Assembly: GCA_944322585.1 (NCBI GenBank)
Contig: CALUPB010000001.1
Location: 248,001-312,000 of the forward strand
Length of the DNA: 64,000 nt
Reading direction: 5' to 3'
Source: an uncultured Bacteroidales bacterium
Lineage (GTDB): Bacteria; Bacteroidota; Bacteroidia; Bacteroidales; UBA932
Positions 26,061 through 34,575 of this stretch are shown piece after piece. The notes under the pieces are model-generated. The model had not been told where the DNA came from and made no database searches. It saw only the letters and a program-made list of their open reading frames with translations. Both the position numbers and the translations under genes were made by a program. Positions within the stretch are counted from its first letter, which is position 1, and every line of letters begins with the position of its first letter.

Positions 26061-27503
26061 ATGGAACAGGCACTGTCATTAATATGGTCTGTTCTGCTTA
26101 TCCTCATGATATGCGGAACCATATTCGTTATCCTGAGCAGCAACAGCGATGCCGGCAAGAAAATATCTTGGGTACTCGTGATTGCCATCCTTCCTGTCAT
26201 CGGTATTGTCCTTTATATAGTCTTCGGGTTGGACATGAGACATCCCGGATACTATCTGAAAAAGCACAGGACATTTTTCGAGACGTTCTCCCGTAATGCG
26301 GACAACAGGACAAAGAGACTCCTGTTCGGGAAAGAGACCGAAGAGAAGATACGGGAAGGGTACCGGGAACTTTCAAGACTGCTGACACGGGGAAACGGGA
26401 CCACTGTATGCGAAGACAACAGGATCGAGGTCATAACTTCCGGGAAAAGGAAATTCGATGCCCTCGTCAATGACATCCTGAATGCCAGGCATCACATCCA
26501 CATGGAATATTTCTATTTCAAGCAGGATGACGGCAGCAGGAAAATAAGGGAACTGCTGATGCAGAAGGCAAGGGAAGGAGTCAAAGTAAGGTTCATCTAC
26601 GAGAATATAGCCAATATCAAGATCGCTCCGCGCTATTACTACGAAATGAAGAAAGCCGGAGTGGAAGTGGTACGTTTCACCAATCCGAAATTCTCCCTGT
26701 TCCGCCTCAGTGCCCAGCTCAACTATCGCGACCACAGGAAAATAGTGGTGATCGACGGCAATATAGGCTATACGGGCGGAATGAACATCAGCGACGATTA
26801 TTTCCTCAGATGGAGGGACACCCACCTGCGCATTACCGGCAATGCGGTATCCAGCCTGCAGTACAGCTTCATGAATTCCTTCATATCCTCAGGAGGACGG
26901 ATCGAAGAGGACTTCTCTCCGTATTTCCCGGAACACGAAGCCTTCGAGACAGACGACCGGCTTGTCCAGATAGTGCCTGACGAACCGGATTCACGGTGGC
27001 CTGTCCTGCATATGGGTGCAGTATGGACAGTCCAGCACGCAAGCGACTATCTCTATATACAGACGCCATATTTCGTCCCTCCGGAACCGCTTCTCCACGC
27101 TCTGAAAACCACTGCCCTCAAAGGTACCGATGTCAGGATAATGCTGCCGGCAAAGGCGGACCTTTTTTTCATGGGGCCTGCAAACAGAGCCTATTTCCAG
27201 GAATGTCTGGAGGCGGGGATCAAGATATATGAAAAGACAGGCAGCTTCATACATTCCAAGACAATCGTGGCGGACGACTACCTGTCTGTCATCGGTTCTG
27301 CCAATATGGACTACAGATCCCTCGAACTGAACTACGAAATCAATACATATATCTATGACAGTAACATGGCCGTAATGAACAGGGAAATCTTCCTCAAGGA
27401 TCAGGAAGAATGCCGCCAGATTTTCCTGAAGGACTGGATACGCCGGCCGTGGTACAGAAAAGCCGCCCAGACCATAATGAAACTGTTCTCTCCCCTGCTG
27501 TAG
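26061..27503 (+). CDS. cls: Cardiolipin synthase (phospholipase D family)
   Basis: A 480-residue membrane enzyme that condenses two phosphatidylglycerols to cardiolipin. Two N-terminal membrane helices (residues 5-27 and 35-57) are followed by two HKD motifs: HRKIVVIDGNIGYTGGMN (about 229) and HSKTIVADDYLSVIGSANMD (about 398). Length is normal. It lies 19 bp after miaB and is probably cotranscribed. Confidence 0.94.
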   Translation: MEQALSLIWSVLLILMICGTIFVILSSNSDAGKKISWVLVIAILPVIGIVLYIVFGLDMRHPGYYLKKHRTFFETFSRNADNRTKRLLFGKETEEKIREGYRELSRLLTRGNGTTVCEDNRIEVITSGKRKFDALVNDILNARHHIHMEYFYFKQDDGSRKIRELLMQKAREGVKVRFIYENIANIKIAPRYYYEMKKAGVEVVRFTNPKFSLFRLSAQLNYRDHRKIVVIDGNIGYTGGMNISDDYFLRWRDTHLRITGNAVSSLQYSFMNSFISSGGRIEEDFSPYFPEHEAFETDDRLVQIVPDEPDSRWPVLHMGAVWTVQHASDYLYIQTPYFVPPEPLLHALKTTALKGTDVRIMLPAKADLFFMGPANRAYFQECLEAGIKIYEKTGSFIHSKTIVADDYLSVIGSANMDYRSLELNYEINTYIYDSNMAVMNREIFLKDQEECRQIFLKDWIRRPWYRKAAQTIMKLFSPLL

Positions 27504-27829
27504 CATATCCTGCCCCGGTCTGTCAATGGCTCAGGGATGGATATATATTTTAGAACAATTCCAAATTAGAGCGACAAATTGTCATAAATCCGGACACATT
27601 GTCCTTCCTGAAAAGTCTTTTCTGCCAAAACGTCCGTTCCTGACGCTTCCGGATGCAGTTTCCGGCATTGGTCTGCAATTTGACTGTATCTCTGCCGAAA
27701 CCGGCAAGGTTCCGGGCCAGGGTTCCGGAAAAGCCGGAGGGAGAAATCCCCCGACAGGAACAGGCTCCGGGAGGCCGGCAGAATATTAACCCGTTGCAAT
27801 GGGAGCGAGTCGCTCCCGGAACAACAAAA
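27504..27829 (+). other. 326-bp intergenic region upstream of hsp20
   Basis: I see no gene here. The second half is GC-rich with several short inverted repeats, for example TGCCGAAACCGGCA near 27696, and ends in the 17-bp palindrome described separately. No TAnnTTTG box was found, so hsp20 may use another promoter type. Confidence 0.5.
27801..27817. promoter_or_regulatory. Palindrome in front of hsp20
   Basis: GGGAGCGAGTCGCTCCC is a perfect 8-bp inverted repeat around one base, flanked by GTTG and CAAC that extend the symmetry. It lies 14 bp before the GGAGG of hsp20. It could be a repressor operator or a structured leader element. It is not the CIRCE sequence. Confidence 0.5.
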
Positions 27830-27844
27830 ATGGAGGACAAAATT

Positions 27845-28285
27845 ATGGCTATAGTAAGATCACAGAACTGGTTACCGAGTATTTTCAATGATTTCTTCAA
27901 TGATGAATGGCTTGCACCGAGAACCCGTCAGGGAGTGCCTGCAGTAAACATCATGGAGAACGAGAAAGACTATAAGATAGAGCTTGCTGCTCCCGGTATG
28001 GGAAAGGAAGACCTGCATGTATCTATCAACGACGACAACGAACTCGTAATCGCTTTCGAGAAGAAAACCGAAAACGGGAACGAAGACAAGGAAAACAGGA
28101 AGAAAGGGACCTATCTCCGCAGGGAATTCTCTTACAATTCATTCCGTCAGAGTTTCACGTTGCCGGACGATGTGGACAGGGAAAACATCGCAGCTTCAAT
28201 GGAACATGGCGTCCTGACTGTGGAACTGCCCAAGAAAGACATGAGCAAAGAAGTTCCTGCCTCAAGACAGATTGAAATCAGGTAA
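27845..28285 (+). CDS. Small heat-shock protein Hsp20
   Basis: A 146-residue alpha-crystallin family chaperone that holds unfolding proteins. An N-terminal segment AIVRSQNWLPSIFNDFF, typical of Bacteroidetes Hsp20s, is followed by the alpha-crystallin domain (about 35-130), including ELAAPGMGKEDL and the signature HGVLTVELPKK. The start at 27845 fits family members and has GGAGG 8 nt upstream. An in-frame ATG at 27830 overlaps that Shine-Dalgarno. Monocistronic, with a strong terminator downstream. Confidence 0.93.
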   Translation: MAIVRSQNWLPSIFNDFFNDEWLAPRTRQGVPAVNIMENEKDYKIELAAPGMGKEDLHVSINDDNELVIAFEKKTENGNEDKENRKKGTYLRREFSYNSFRQSFTLPDDVDRENIAASMEHGVLTVELPKKDMSKEVPASRQIEIR

Positions 28286-28359
28286 CATCTCTTGCTATTC
28301 TGATTTACAAGACGCATCTCCAAACAGATGAGCATCATTACTGATCAACATAGCAAGCG

Positions 28360-28402
28360 GGCTCCGGGGAATGCCGACGGCAATCCCCGGAGCCTTTGTG
28401 TT
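28360..28402 (+). terminator. Terminator of hsp20
   Basis: An 11-bp stem GGCTCCGGGGA/TCCCCGGAGCC (28360-28370 with 28384-28394), with inner pairing GCCGACGGC, is followed by TTTGTGTTTT. It lies 75 nt after the hsp20 stop. Confidence 0.75.
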
Positions 28403-28413
28403 TTACAGACATC

Positions 28414-29109
28414 ATGGACATGATCGTTACGACAGACATCGAAAGGCATCCCTGGGAACCGTTCATCCCGCCCCGGACAAAAGTACTGATGCTCGGCAGC
28501 TTCCCACCCAAGAAAGAACGGTGGTCAATGGATTTCTTCTACCCGAATTTCAACAACGACATGTGGCGCATAATCGGAGCCATCTTTTTCGGGGACAAGG
28601 AATACTTCATCGACAGAGGAGGGACGGACAGGGACGGCTCCATCCGGGGAAAAGCGGCTTCCGGCAGGCTGAAGCCGAGATTCGACAGGGACAGGATCAC
28701 CGCCTTCTGCAACTCTGCGGGGCTTGCCCTGTACGACACGGCTCTTGAAGTCAGAAGACTGGCGGACAACGCATCCGACAAGTTCCTGGAAGTCGTCACT
28801 CCTGTAGACATCCGGGCCATGCTTGACAGGATGCCTGAATGCACGGCAATAATATCCACGGGAGAAAAAGCCTCCGGCATAATAGCGGCAGAATTCGGCT
28901 GCCCGATACCGAAAGTCGGCAGCTATATGGAACTGCCAGATTTCCGGCCTGCCCACCGCCCGGGACATGATGAAGAAGCCACTGCCGGCAATACACCGGC
29001 AGTCAGGTTCTACCGTCTCCCGTCATCATCCCGTGCCTATCCCCTGGCTTTGGACAGGAAAATCCAGGCCTACTCGATACTGAAGGGACTTCTGCTTCCG
29101 GCAGAGTGA
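28414..29109 (+). CDS. Uracil-DNA glycosylase superfamily protein
   Basis: A 231-residue protein of the UDG fold. The N-terminal motif is LMLGSFPPKKERWSMDFFYPN, corresponding to the catalytic loop, and the C-terminal motif is RLPSSSRAYPL, corresponding to the DNA-intercalation loop. Family members of this kind are annotated as MUG/SMUG-like DNA glycosylases that remove uracil or damaged bases. The substrate here is not known. A TTG-start extension would overlap the hsp20 terminator and is rejected. An alternative ATG lies at 28420. Confidence 0.75.
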   Translation: MDMIVTTDIERHPWEPFIPPRTKVLMLGSFPPKKERWSMDFFYPNFNNDMWRIIGAIFFGDKEYFIDRGGTDRDGSIRGKAASGRLKPRFDRDRITAFCNSAGLALYDTALEVRRLADNASDKFLEVVTPVDIRAMLDRMPECTAIISTGEKASGIIAAEFGCPIPKVGSYMELPDFRPAHRPGHDEEATAGNTPAVRFYRLPSSSRAYPLALDRKIQAYSILKGLLLPAE

Positions 29110-29131
29110 TATCCGGACACTCTTGCAGATG

Positions 29132-30073
29132 TCAACCTATTGATGCGGAGCAAGCAGCTGAGATATTGTCAGCAATCATGGAAACGAGCCGCTCTCTGGC
29201 CTCGATGCTTGCCCAGCCGATATGCGGGGTAAGGACAAGACGGTCCCTGTTCCTTACTTTCATAAGAGGATTGTCGGCAGGGAGAGGTTCTGAAGTGAAG
29301 ACATCCACACCTGCCCCTGCAATCCGGCCTTCATCGATTGCCTTTGCCAGGGCGGACTCATCTATGATCCCCCCTCTGCCCATATTGATGATATAGGCTG
29401 ACGGCTTCATCTTCCCGAGTTCGGATCCTCCGACAAGTCCGGCTGTCCTTTCATTATAGGGAGCATGTATCGAAACGATGTCCGACGTGGACATCAGCTC
29501 ATCGAGAGATATGCTCGGATACTCCCGTGAATGGGATGTCCCCGAAGTGGAGAAGTAGCTCACTTCCATGCCGAACGCCTCACCTACGCGTGCCACACGG
29601 CTTCCGATATTTCCCAGACCGATAATTCCGAGACGTTTCCCCTTAAGTTCGAAAAACATCCTGCTGACATCCGTGAACAGTCCGCTGCGGGAATATTCGC
29701 CGGACCTGACGAAATCATCAAAATAACGGCATTTCCCGACAAGAGCAAGAATCATCATGAATGTCGTCTGCACCACGGAATCCGTAGAATATCCGACTGC
29801 ATTACGGACAGGGATACCCTTGGATGCTGCATACCCGAGGTCTATATTGTTGACACCCGTCGCCGCCTCACAGATCAGCCTTAGCCGAGGGGCAGCGTCC
29901 ACAAGGGTCTTGTCTACCCTGACCTTGTTCACGATAAGGACCTCAGCTTCCGCGACCCTGGCAATGGCCTCTTCCCTTGAGGAAGTCCGATAACATACCA
30001 GTTCACCAAGAGCGGATATCGGCTCCAATGAGACATTCCCCAAAGTAGCCGCATCAAGAAATACTATCTTCAT
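29132..30073 (-). CDS. D-2-hydroxyacid dehydrogenase (NAD-dependent)
   Basis: A 313-residue oxidoreductase interconverting a 2-oxoacid and a D-2-hydroxyacid. Visible: the NAD-binding GLGNIGSRVARVG (about 155), MGRGGIIDE with the active-site Arg, the Glu of AGAGVDVFTSEP, and catalytic His in LTPHIGWAS. The substrate (hydroxypyruvate, glycerate or other) cannot be told. Its ATG follows an intrinsic terminator by only about 12 nt, so its own promoter is unclear. Convergent with the UDG-like gene. Confidence 0.9.
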   Translation of the reverse strand: MKIVFLDAATLGNVSLEPISALGELVCYRTSSREEAIARVAEAEVLIVNKVRVDKTLVDAAPRLRLICEAATGVNNIDLGYAASKGIPVRNAVGYSTDSVVQTTFMMILALVGKCRYFDDFVRSGEYSRSGLFTDVSRMFFELKGKRLGIIGLGNIGSRVARVGEAFGMEVSYFSTSGTSHSREYPSISLDELMSTSDIVSIHAPYNERTAGLVGGSELGKMKPSAYIINMGRGGIIDESALAKAIDEGRIAGAGVDVFTSEPLPADNPLMKVRNRDRLVLTPHIGWASIEARERLVSMIADNISAACSASIG

Positions 30074-30084
30074 AATTCCAAGAA

Positions 30085-30119
30085 GCTAAAAAGGGGATGA
30101 CGGTTGTCCGCCATCCCCC
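30085..30119 (-). terminator. Terminator of tRNA-Leu(CAG)
   Basis: On the minus strand GGGGATG ... CATCCCC (30118-30112 with 30099-30093) is followed by TTTTTAG. It begins 3 nt after the tRNA 3' end. Confidence 0.85.
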
Positions 30120-30121
30120 GG

Positions 30122-30205
30122 TGCGCAGGATCAGAGTCGAACTGACATGCCATTTCTGGCACTACCTCCTGAGAGTAGCGCGTCTACCAATTTCGCCACC
30201 TGCGC
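30122..30205 (-). tRNA. tRNA-Leu (anticodon CAG)
   Basis: The acceptor GCGCAGG pairs with CCTGCGC, the discriminator is A, the anticodon stem is CTACT/GGTAG with loop CTCAGGA (anticodon CAG), and there is a long class II variable arm. 84 nt. CCA is not encoded. Confidence 0.95.
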
Positions 30206-30219
30206 CTCAAAAGTGACTG

Positions 30220-30250
30220 CAAAGATAGCAAATCTTTTTCAGTTAGCAAC
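30220..30250 (-). promoter_or_regulatory. Promoter of tRNA-Leu(CAG)
   Basis: On the minus strand GTTG (30250-30247, a one-base variant of TTTG) precedes TATCTTTG (30227-30220) with a 19-bp spacer, 14 bp upstream of the tRNA. Confidence 0.7.
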
Positions 30251-30306
30251 TTTTTTTCATGCCGGAGGAATATTTTTTACATGGTACCGGCTCCCGGCTT
30301 CCCGTA

Positions 30307-31113
30307 TCATATCTCCACCTCCATGTCAATCGTCATTTCCCACTCGTTGACTATGAAAGTCACGTCAGCCTTGGAATAATCGATATCTATGGTCACATCT
30401 TCAAGATCATATGCCGTCCAGTCATATCCGCTGCCGATGATATATTCCCCTATCGCGAACTCCCTCAGGATGCCGTCGCCATCGGAAATGACAAGCCTGA
30501 GCGATCCGTCCGTCTGTCTCGGAATCCTGACATCGCAATATCCTTCTTCATCAGGATACAGGGCACAGTGGAAGTCGCCTGCAGCAGGACGGCCGTCTTT
30601 CCCGTAACCGCACACCGTACCGTCAACGGCAAGAGAAAGCTCCGACAGGGGATCGGCAAGCATATGTATCATCAGAGTACAATAGTTCTTGCCCGGAATA
30701 ACCGGGACATACAGAGTTTCGGATGCAGTATCGGCAAAATACGAGAATTTGTCTACAGCCGGACATTCATCCCCGAGAGGTATCGACAAAGACGCCCCGT
30801 CCGGAGACATCATTGAAGAAAAATCCTCATAGCCGTTCTCCACCGAATAGACATTGACCCACACTCCGGACTTAGGGACTTCCACACTGTAAACATCCTG
30901 ATAGCTATGGCTGTACACCACATCACCATGATAGAAGTCGTCCGCCGACAGGACACTCAATGAGACAGAGTCGGCCCTGCCGGGATCCACCCGGCTGAAA
31001 TCAAGCATCAATACACAGGGACATACACTCCTGTCCTCCTTCACCGTACACCCCGTGCAGGAAAGAATGACAACAATACCTAACGCCACTACGGACGACA
31101 ATCTTCTATACAT
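30307..31113 (-). CDS. FimB/Mfa2-type fimbrial anchor lipoprotein
   Basis: A 268-residue lipoprotein (lipobox Cys22). The mature N-terminus, DRSVCPCVLMLDFSRVD, has the CPC-x-L-x-L-D-F pattern of the FimB/Mfa2 family. Two beta-sandwich domains are expected. In Porphyromonas-type V pili this protein anchors the shaft to the outer membrane and limits its length. Last gene of the fimbrial operon, 11 bp after the FimA-like gene. Confidence 0.82.
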   Translation of the reverse strand: MYRRLSSVVALGIVVILSCTGCTVKEDRSVCPCVLMLDFSRVDPGRADSVSLSVLSADDFYHGDVVYSHSYQDVYSVEVPKSGVWVNVYSVENGYEDFSSMMSPDGASLSIPLGDECPAVDKFSYFADTASETLYVPVIPGKNYCTLMIHMLADPLSELSLAVDGTVCGYGKDGRPAAGDFHCALYPDEEGYCDVRIPRQTDGSLRLVISDGDGILREFAIGEYIIGSGYDWTAYDLEDVTIDIDYSKADVTFIVNEWEMTIDMEVEI

Positions 31114-31124
31114 GGTTACGTCTA

Positions 31125-32108
31125 TTATATTTCAACTGCGCTGGACATACCGTCATCCCACTGATCTACCGTCACCGTGAAAGACGCCTCATGCACCGAG
31201 ACAGGGATGTCAGGAGATTCCGAACCGAGCCTCGTTATCTTGAGTTCCGTTATCTCGTATTTGTGATTGCCGAGTATACCCGGCACTGACACCGGATAAT
31301 AATAGGTCTGCCCGTCCACAGATATCTCGACAACCAGTCTCGAATACCTCGGAGACCAGTCTTCTTCCGAAGAATCGGCTTCCGTCGGATTAGGATAGCA
31401 ATAGAAATAATGCGGCTGGGAATAGGAAGTGTTATACGCGATCTGCTCATTTATACCTTCACTCTGCAGAAGTCCCGGGACCTCGTTCTTGAGAGTGAGG
31501 GTATTGTGCCACACGGAAGGCTGCGACCCGCCTCCATACTGCACGTCTCCGGCCGCGTTCAGGAGGAAAATCCGGACGAGTTCCACCGTGGCGTCCTGAT
31601 ACTGTTCGAGGGTAAACGCATTGGTTATCTTATGGATACTGACACGCGCCACAAGACGGGCCACTTCCACCGTAACAGGAACCGACCCCACGACATCCAC
31701 ATCCTTCTTTCCATACATCACATACCTTCCCTTGGAGTTGTCCGACAGAAGCGAAACCGACTGCTCAAGAGAAGTCAGATCATGGATATCCGACAATTGC
31801 GGAGCATTCACCACCGCCACGACTTTCTTCTGTCCGGCAGTACAGCTTACAGAGACTTCGGATGCCTCTGCCGAAGAACTCGCATCCAATGTCCCGTCAG
31901 GCCGGAAAACGAAAACCTGCAATGACCCGACTGTCTCCTCTCCCTCACTGTCAGTGGCTTTCGTCACCGGACACGGGACAGAAACCTTAAGGACGACAGT
32001 CCTGTCAGAGGTCCGGGATTCAGAAGATACATCCGTTTTTTCAAGTGTGCAGGCCGCTGTACACAATGTCAGCACGGCAGCTGCGATAAACAAGTTTTTT
32101 TTCATCAT
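31125..32108 (-). CDS. FimA/Mfa-type major fimbrial subunit
   Basis: A 327-residue lipoprotein precursor starting MMKKNLFIAAAVLTLCTAAC. The mature region begins with Ser/Arg-rich SSESRTSDRTVVLKVSV and has the FimA pattern of a hydrophobic strand before VGSLQVFVFRPDGTL and KVVAVVNAP. Type V pilins are exported as lipoproteins, cleaved by an Arg-specific protease after the first strand, and polymerise by strand exchange. SESR and SDR offer such sites (inference). The C-terminal VTVDQWDDGMSSAVEI is a typical pilin end. An upstream extension to 32186 lacks a signal peptide and is rejected. Confidence 0.75.
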   Translation of the reverse strand: MMKKNLFIAAAVLTLCTAACTLEKTDVSSESRTSDRTVVLKVSVPCPVTKATDSEGEETVGSLQVFVFRPDGTLDASSSAEASEVSVSCTAGQKKVVAVVNAPQLSDIHDLTSLEQSVSLLSDNSKGRYVMYGKKDVDVVGSVPVTVEVARLVARVSIHKITNAFTLEQYQDATVELVRIFLLNAAGDVQYGGGSQPSVWHNTLTLKNEVPGLLQSEGINEQIAYNTSYSQPHYFYCYPNPTEADSSEEDWSPRYSRLVVEISVDGQTYYYPVSVPGILGNHKYEITELKITRLGSESPDIPVSVHEASFTVTVDQWDDGMSSAVEI

Positions 32109-32136
32109 ATATAAAGTTTTAAGTGATTGGTTACTG

Positions 32137-34026
32137 TCAATGGCCGCCATCCCCCGCACCGGCGAATTCCGAAAGTTCCGGATCAAGATTGGCCCTGAAA
32201 ACCATGGAAGGATCCAGTTCTATACTTGCCAGATATGACTCCAGAGCCTCTTTCTTCCTGCCGAGACGTGAAAGGGCCACGGCTTTCAGATAATATGTCT
32301 TCGCAGAACGTACATCCATCTTCTCCAGATCCTTCAATGCCGAATGATTGTATCCGGCGGAAAGATATGCAAGAGCCGTATTGTAGTCATGGTAAGGTCT
32401 CAACAGCTCTACCGCCTTCCTGTAATCAAGGTTTTTCAGGGCCTCGACCCCGGACATGTATACGGTATCCGGTTCCGTAGTGTGGACAGTATCCTTTTCC
32501 ATTCCCTTGCGGTGGAGGTAAAAGTCGAACCTGACTGTCCTGAGACGCGGATAGATTTTCTCCCGCAGATACCTGTATTCAGGAAGCGATGCCACTATCC
32601 GTTCCTCTGCCCTGTCCTTGTCATCCATATACGATGCTTCCAGTATCTTTCTGACAGATACGGGAGAAAGCACAGTGTCATGAGCCGCTATCCGGCACAG
32701 CTGATCCCAGTTCTCTGGGATGGAGCCGGCTCTGAGACTTTCTGCACTTGCGGTATCGATAATGTTCCCGATAAAGGATTTCATTGTCTCCGACCTGGCC
32801 ATAGAAAGTCTGGAATTATAATCATACGCGCCTTCGGGAGAACACGATGCCGTCACCACTAAGGAATCCAGCACGAACTCGTCTCTGGAGGCTATGCTTC
32901 TGACGCATTCCCTTATCCTTTCCAGTTCGGAAGCATTCCCGGGAAGAAGGGTGTCAAGTTCGGCCCTGCCCTGCGAAAAATCTATGAAAGCATGGGTATT
33001 GTCATAAACCTTCCTTTCGATGATCTTCATGACATACCGCGGAGTCATGTCTGCCAGAGTGGACAGCGAACTCACATAGAAGACAATGTCCTCGGGACGC
33101 TTTACGGTGCATATCCTTTCCCCGTACTCGTAAAGGCTTCCGTCAAGGGCGATTGAAATCCTTTTCAGTCCCGGTCTGCTGTTGACTTCCTGGACATATC
33201 TGTAGACCAGTCCTCCGTCCGCAGATGCCATTACAGTATCAAGCCTCAGTCCGCCCGAAAGCAGAGGATCCTTGACGAATTTGCGGAACATCCTTTCCTT
33301 TGCGGCTTTCTTCCTGTCGTTACGCTTCAGGAGATAATGTCTGGTATAATGTTCAAGTGCCTCCCGCTGGCTCACTCCGAAAACATTTTCCGCCACCGGC
33401 TCCGGGACGAATGATGAATCGTTCTTCATGGCATAGGTGTCGGGGAAATATCTCCTGATGAAGATCTCAAGCTGGCGTATTCTCACAAAGTCCGCACTGT
33501 CACCGACAATAGAGTCAAGAAAACGGGCATATCTCCTGTATCCTCTCATCTGTTCGTCCCGGTATCCCTGTCCGGTGATATACACCGGTTCAAGGCGCGT
33601 ACTGTCGCCGAGCATCTCCATCATCGGTATAAGTTCCAGTTTCCAGGATGAAGACAGCATTCCTGCCGGCACGCTTATGTCGAACTCGATATTCACCTTT
33701 CCGAAGCGTTCGGCCACATTGCGGAACCTTGCCACGACCCGCGAAGCGGATATGACATCCGTCGCCACCATCTCTCCGGTCCGGGCGTCCTTTATCGCAT
33801 TCATTATCAACGGTCCGTCAGCTTCGGACATTGCAGATGTATCCGCCGTCTCCATCTCCTGCAGAAGTTCCTCCCGGACTTTCTCGAAATCCATGTCAGA
33901 AGGTATCGAAAGGCCGGCACGCACCTCCCCTGTCCGGATACCGGACAGACGTCTCTCCGAGGCGCAGGAACATATCATCACAGACACCGCCAGCATCAGG
34001 ACCGGTATGATATTGTCAGAACACAT
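32137..34026 (-). CDS. Fimbrial-operon lipoprotein with OmpA-like and TPR regions
   Basis: A 629-residue lipoprotein (lipobox ICSC near residue 20). Residues about 80-190 (ARFRNVAERFGKVNIEFDISVPAGML ... ITGQGYRDEQMRGYRRY) form a conserved domain seen in Bacteroidales fimbrial operons next to DUF3575 proteins. Residues about 350-440 (DFSQGRAELDTLLPGNASEL ... GAYDYNSRLSMARSETMKSFI) resemble an OmpA-type peptidoglycan-binding domain. TPR-like helices lie at the C-terminus (about 530-615). It may tether the assembly to the cell wall. It overlaps the DUF3575 gene by 11 bp and precedes the FimA-like gene. Confidence 0.65.
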   Translation of the reverse strand: MCSDNIIPVLMLAVSVMICSCASERRLSGIRTGEVRAGLSIPSDMDFEKVREELLQEMETADTSAMSEADGPLIMNAIKDARTGEMVATDVISASRVVARFRNVAERFGKVNIEFDISVPAGMLSSSWKLELIPMMEMLGDSTRLEPVYITGQGYRDEQMRGYRRYARFLDSIVGDSADFVRIRQLEIFIRRYFPDTYAMKNDSSFVPEPVAENVFGVSQREALEHYTRHYLLKRNDRKKAAKERMFRKFVKDPLLSGGLRLDTVMASADGGLVYRYVQEVNSRPGLKRISIALDGSLYEYGERICTVKRPEDIVFYVSSLSTLADMTPRYVMKIIERKVYDNTHAFIDFSQGRAELDTLLPGNASELERIRECVRSIASRDEFVLDSLVVTASCSPEGAYDYNSRLSMARSETMKSFIGNIIDTASAESLRAGSIPENWDQLCRIAAHDTVLSPVSVRKILEASYMDDKDRAEERIVASLPEYRYLREKIYPRLRTVRFDFYLHRKGMEKDTVHTTEPDTVYMSGVEALKNLDYRKAVELLRPYHDYNTALAYLSAGYNHSALKDLEKMDVRSAKTYYLKAVALSRLGRKKEALESYLASIELDPSMVFRANLDPELSEFAGAGDGGH

Positions 34027-34570
34027 AGGAAATACCTATTATTACATCATTCGGAAGTAAGAACGCCTTCGTCCCTCTTTCTATGGTAAGTCCGCATTCC
34101 GGGCAGCTGTACCTTGCGTATTTACTGACTCCGGACCAGAAACCGAGACCGAATTCGAGGTTTATATGCGGATGGACCATATAGGTGTACCCTGCTGTCA
34201 GACCCGCTCCCCACCTGTCTCCTTCCTCCGTCTCCGGGGATATGACTCCTCCCATGCTGTATTCCTGATATTGCAGTTTGGCAGCCACCCACCATCCGGA
34301 ATAGATGTGCCATGGCCAGTATCTGGTCCCTATGCTATAGGACTGCTGCCTGTGCCTCATCGGCTGCCCGTCCCTTGAAAACGAGAAGGGATTATACCGG
34401 GCGGAGGCAGTAAGGCTCCAGTGCCTGTCCGGGGCGTATGACGCCTCGACATTCATGGTACCGAGATTCAGATACCCGACAATGTTGGTCGAAACCGAGA
34501 ATTCCTGTCCGGAAGCGGAGATTGTCACCAGACTGAATATCAGTACACCTATATACTTCATCCGCATCAT
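34016..34570 (-). CDS. DUF3575-like outer-membrane beta-barrel protein
   Basis: A 184-residue protein with a cleavable signal peptide (cut after SASG). An eight-stranded barrel pattern is seen: STNIVGYLNLGTMNVEASYA, YNPFSF, SIGTRYWPWHIYSGWWVAAKLQY, INLEFGLGFWSG, and a C-terminal aromatic VIIGISYVF. DUF3575 proteins regularly accompany Bacteroidales fimbrial genes. Two cysteines (CPEC) form a short loop. The start lies 5 bp after the metallopeptidase stop. Confidence 0.75.
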   Translation of the reverse strand: MMRMKYIGVLIFSLVTISASGQEFSVSTNIVGYLNLGTMNVEASYAPDRHWSLTASARYNPFSFSRDGQPMRHRQQSYSIGTRYWPWHIYSGWWVAAKLQYQEYSMGGVISPETEEGDRWGAGLTAGYTYMVHPHINLEFGLGFWSGVSKYARYSCPECGLTIERGTKAFLLPNDVIIGISYVF

Positions 34571-34575
34571 GAGAT

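Noticed and set aside
27653-27844. N-terminal extension of Hsp20 from base 27653
   Set aside because: Family members begin near the MAIVRSQNWLPS sequence and the Shine-Dalgarno lies just before 27845.
28396-28413. TTG start for the UDG-like gene at 28396
   Set aside because: It falls in the hsp20 terminator tail; ATGs at 28414 or 28420 are better.
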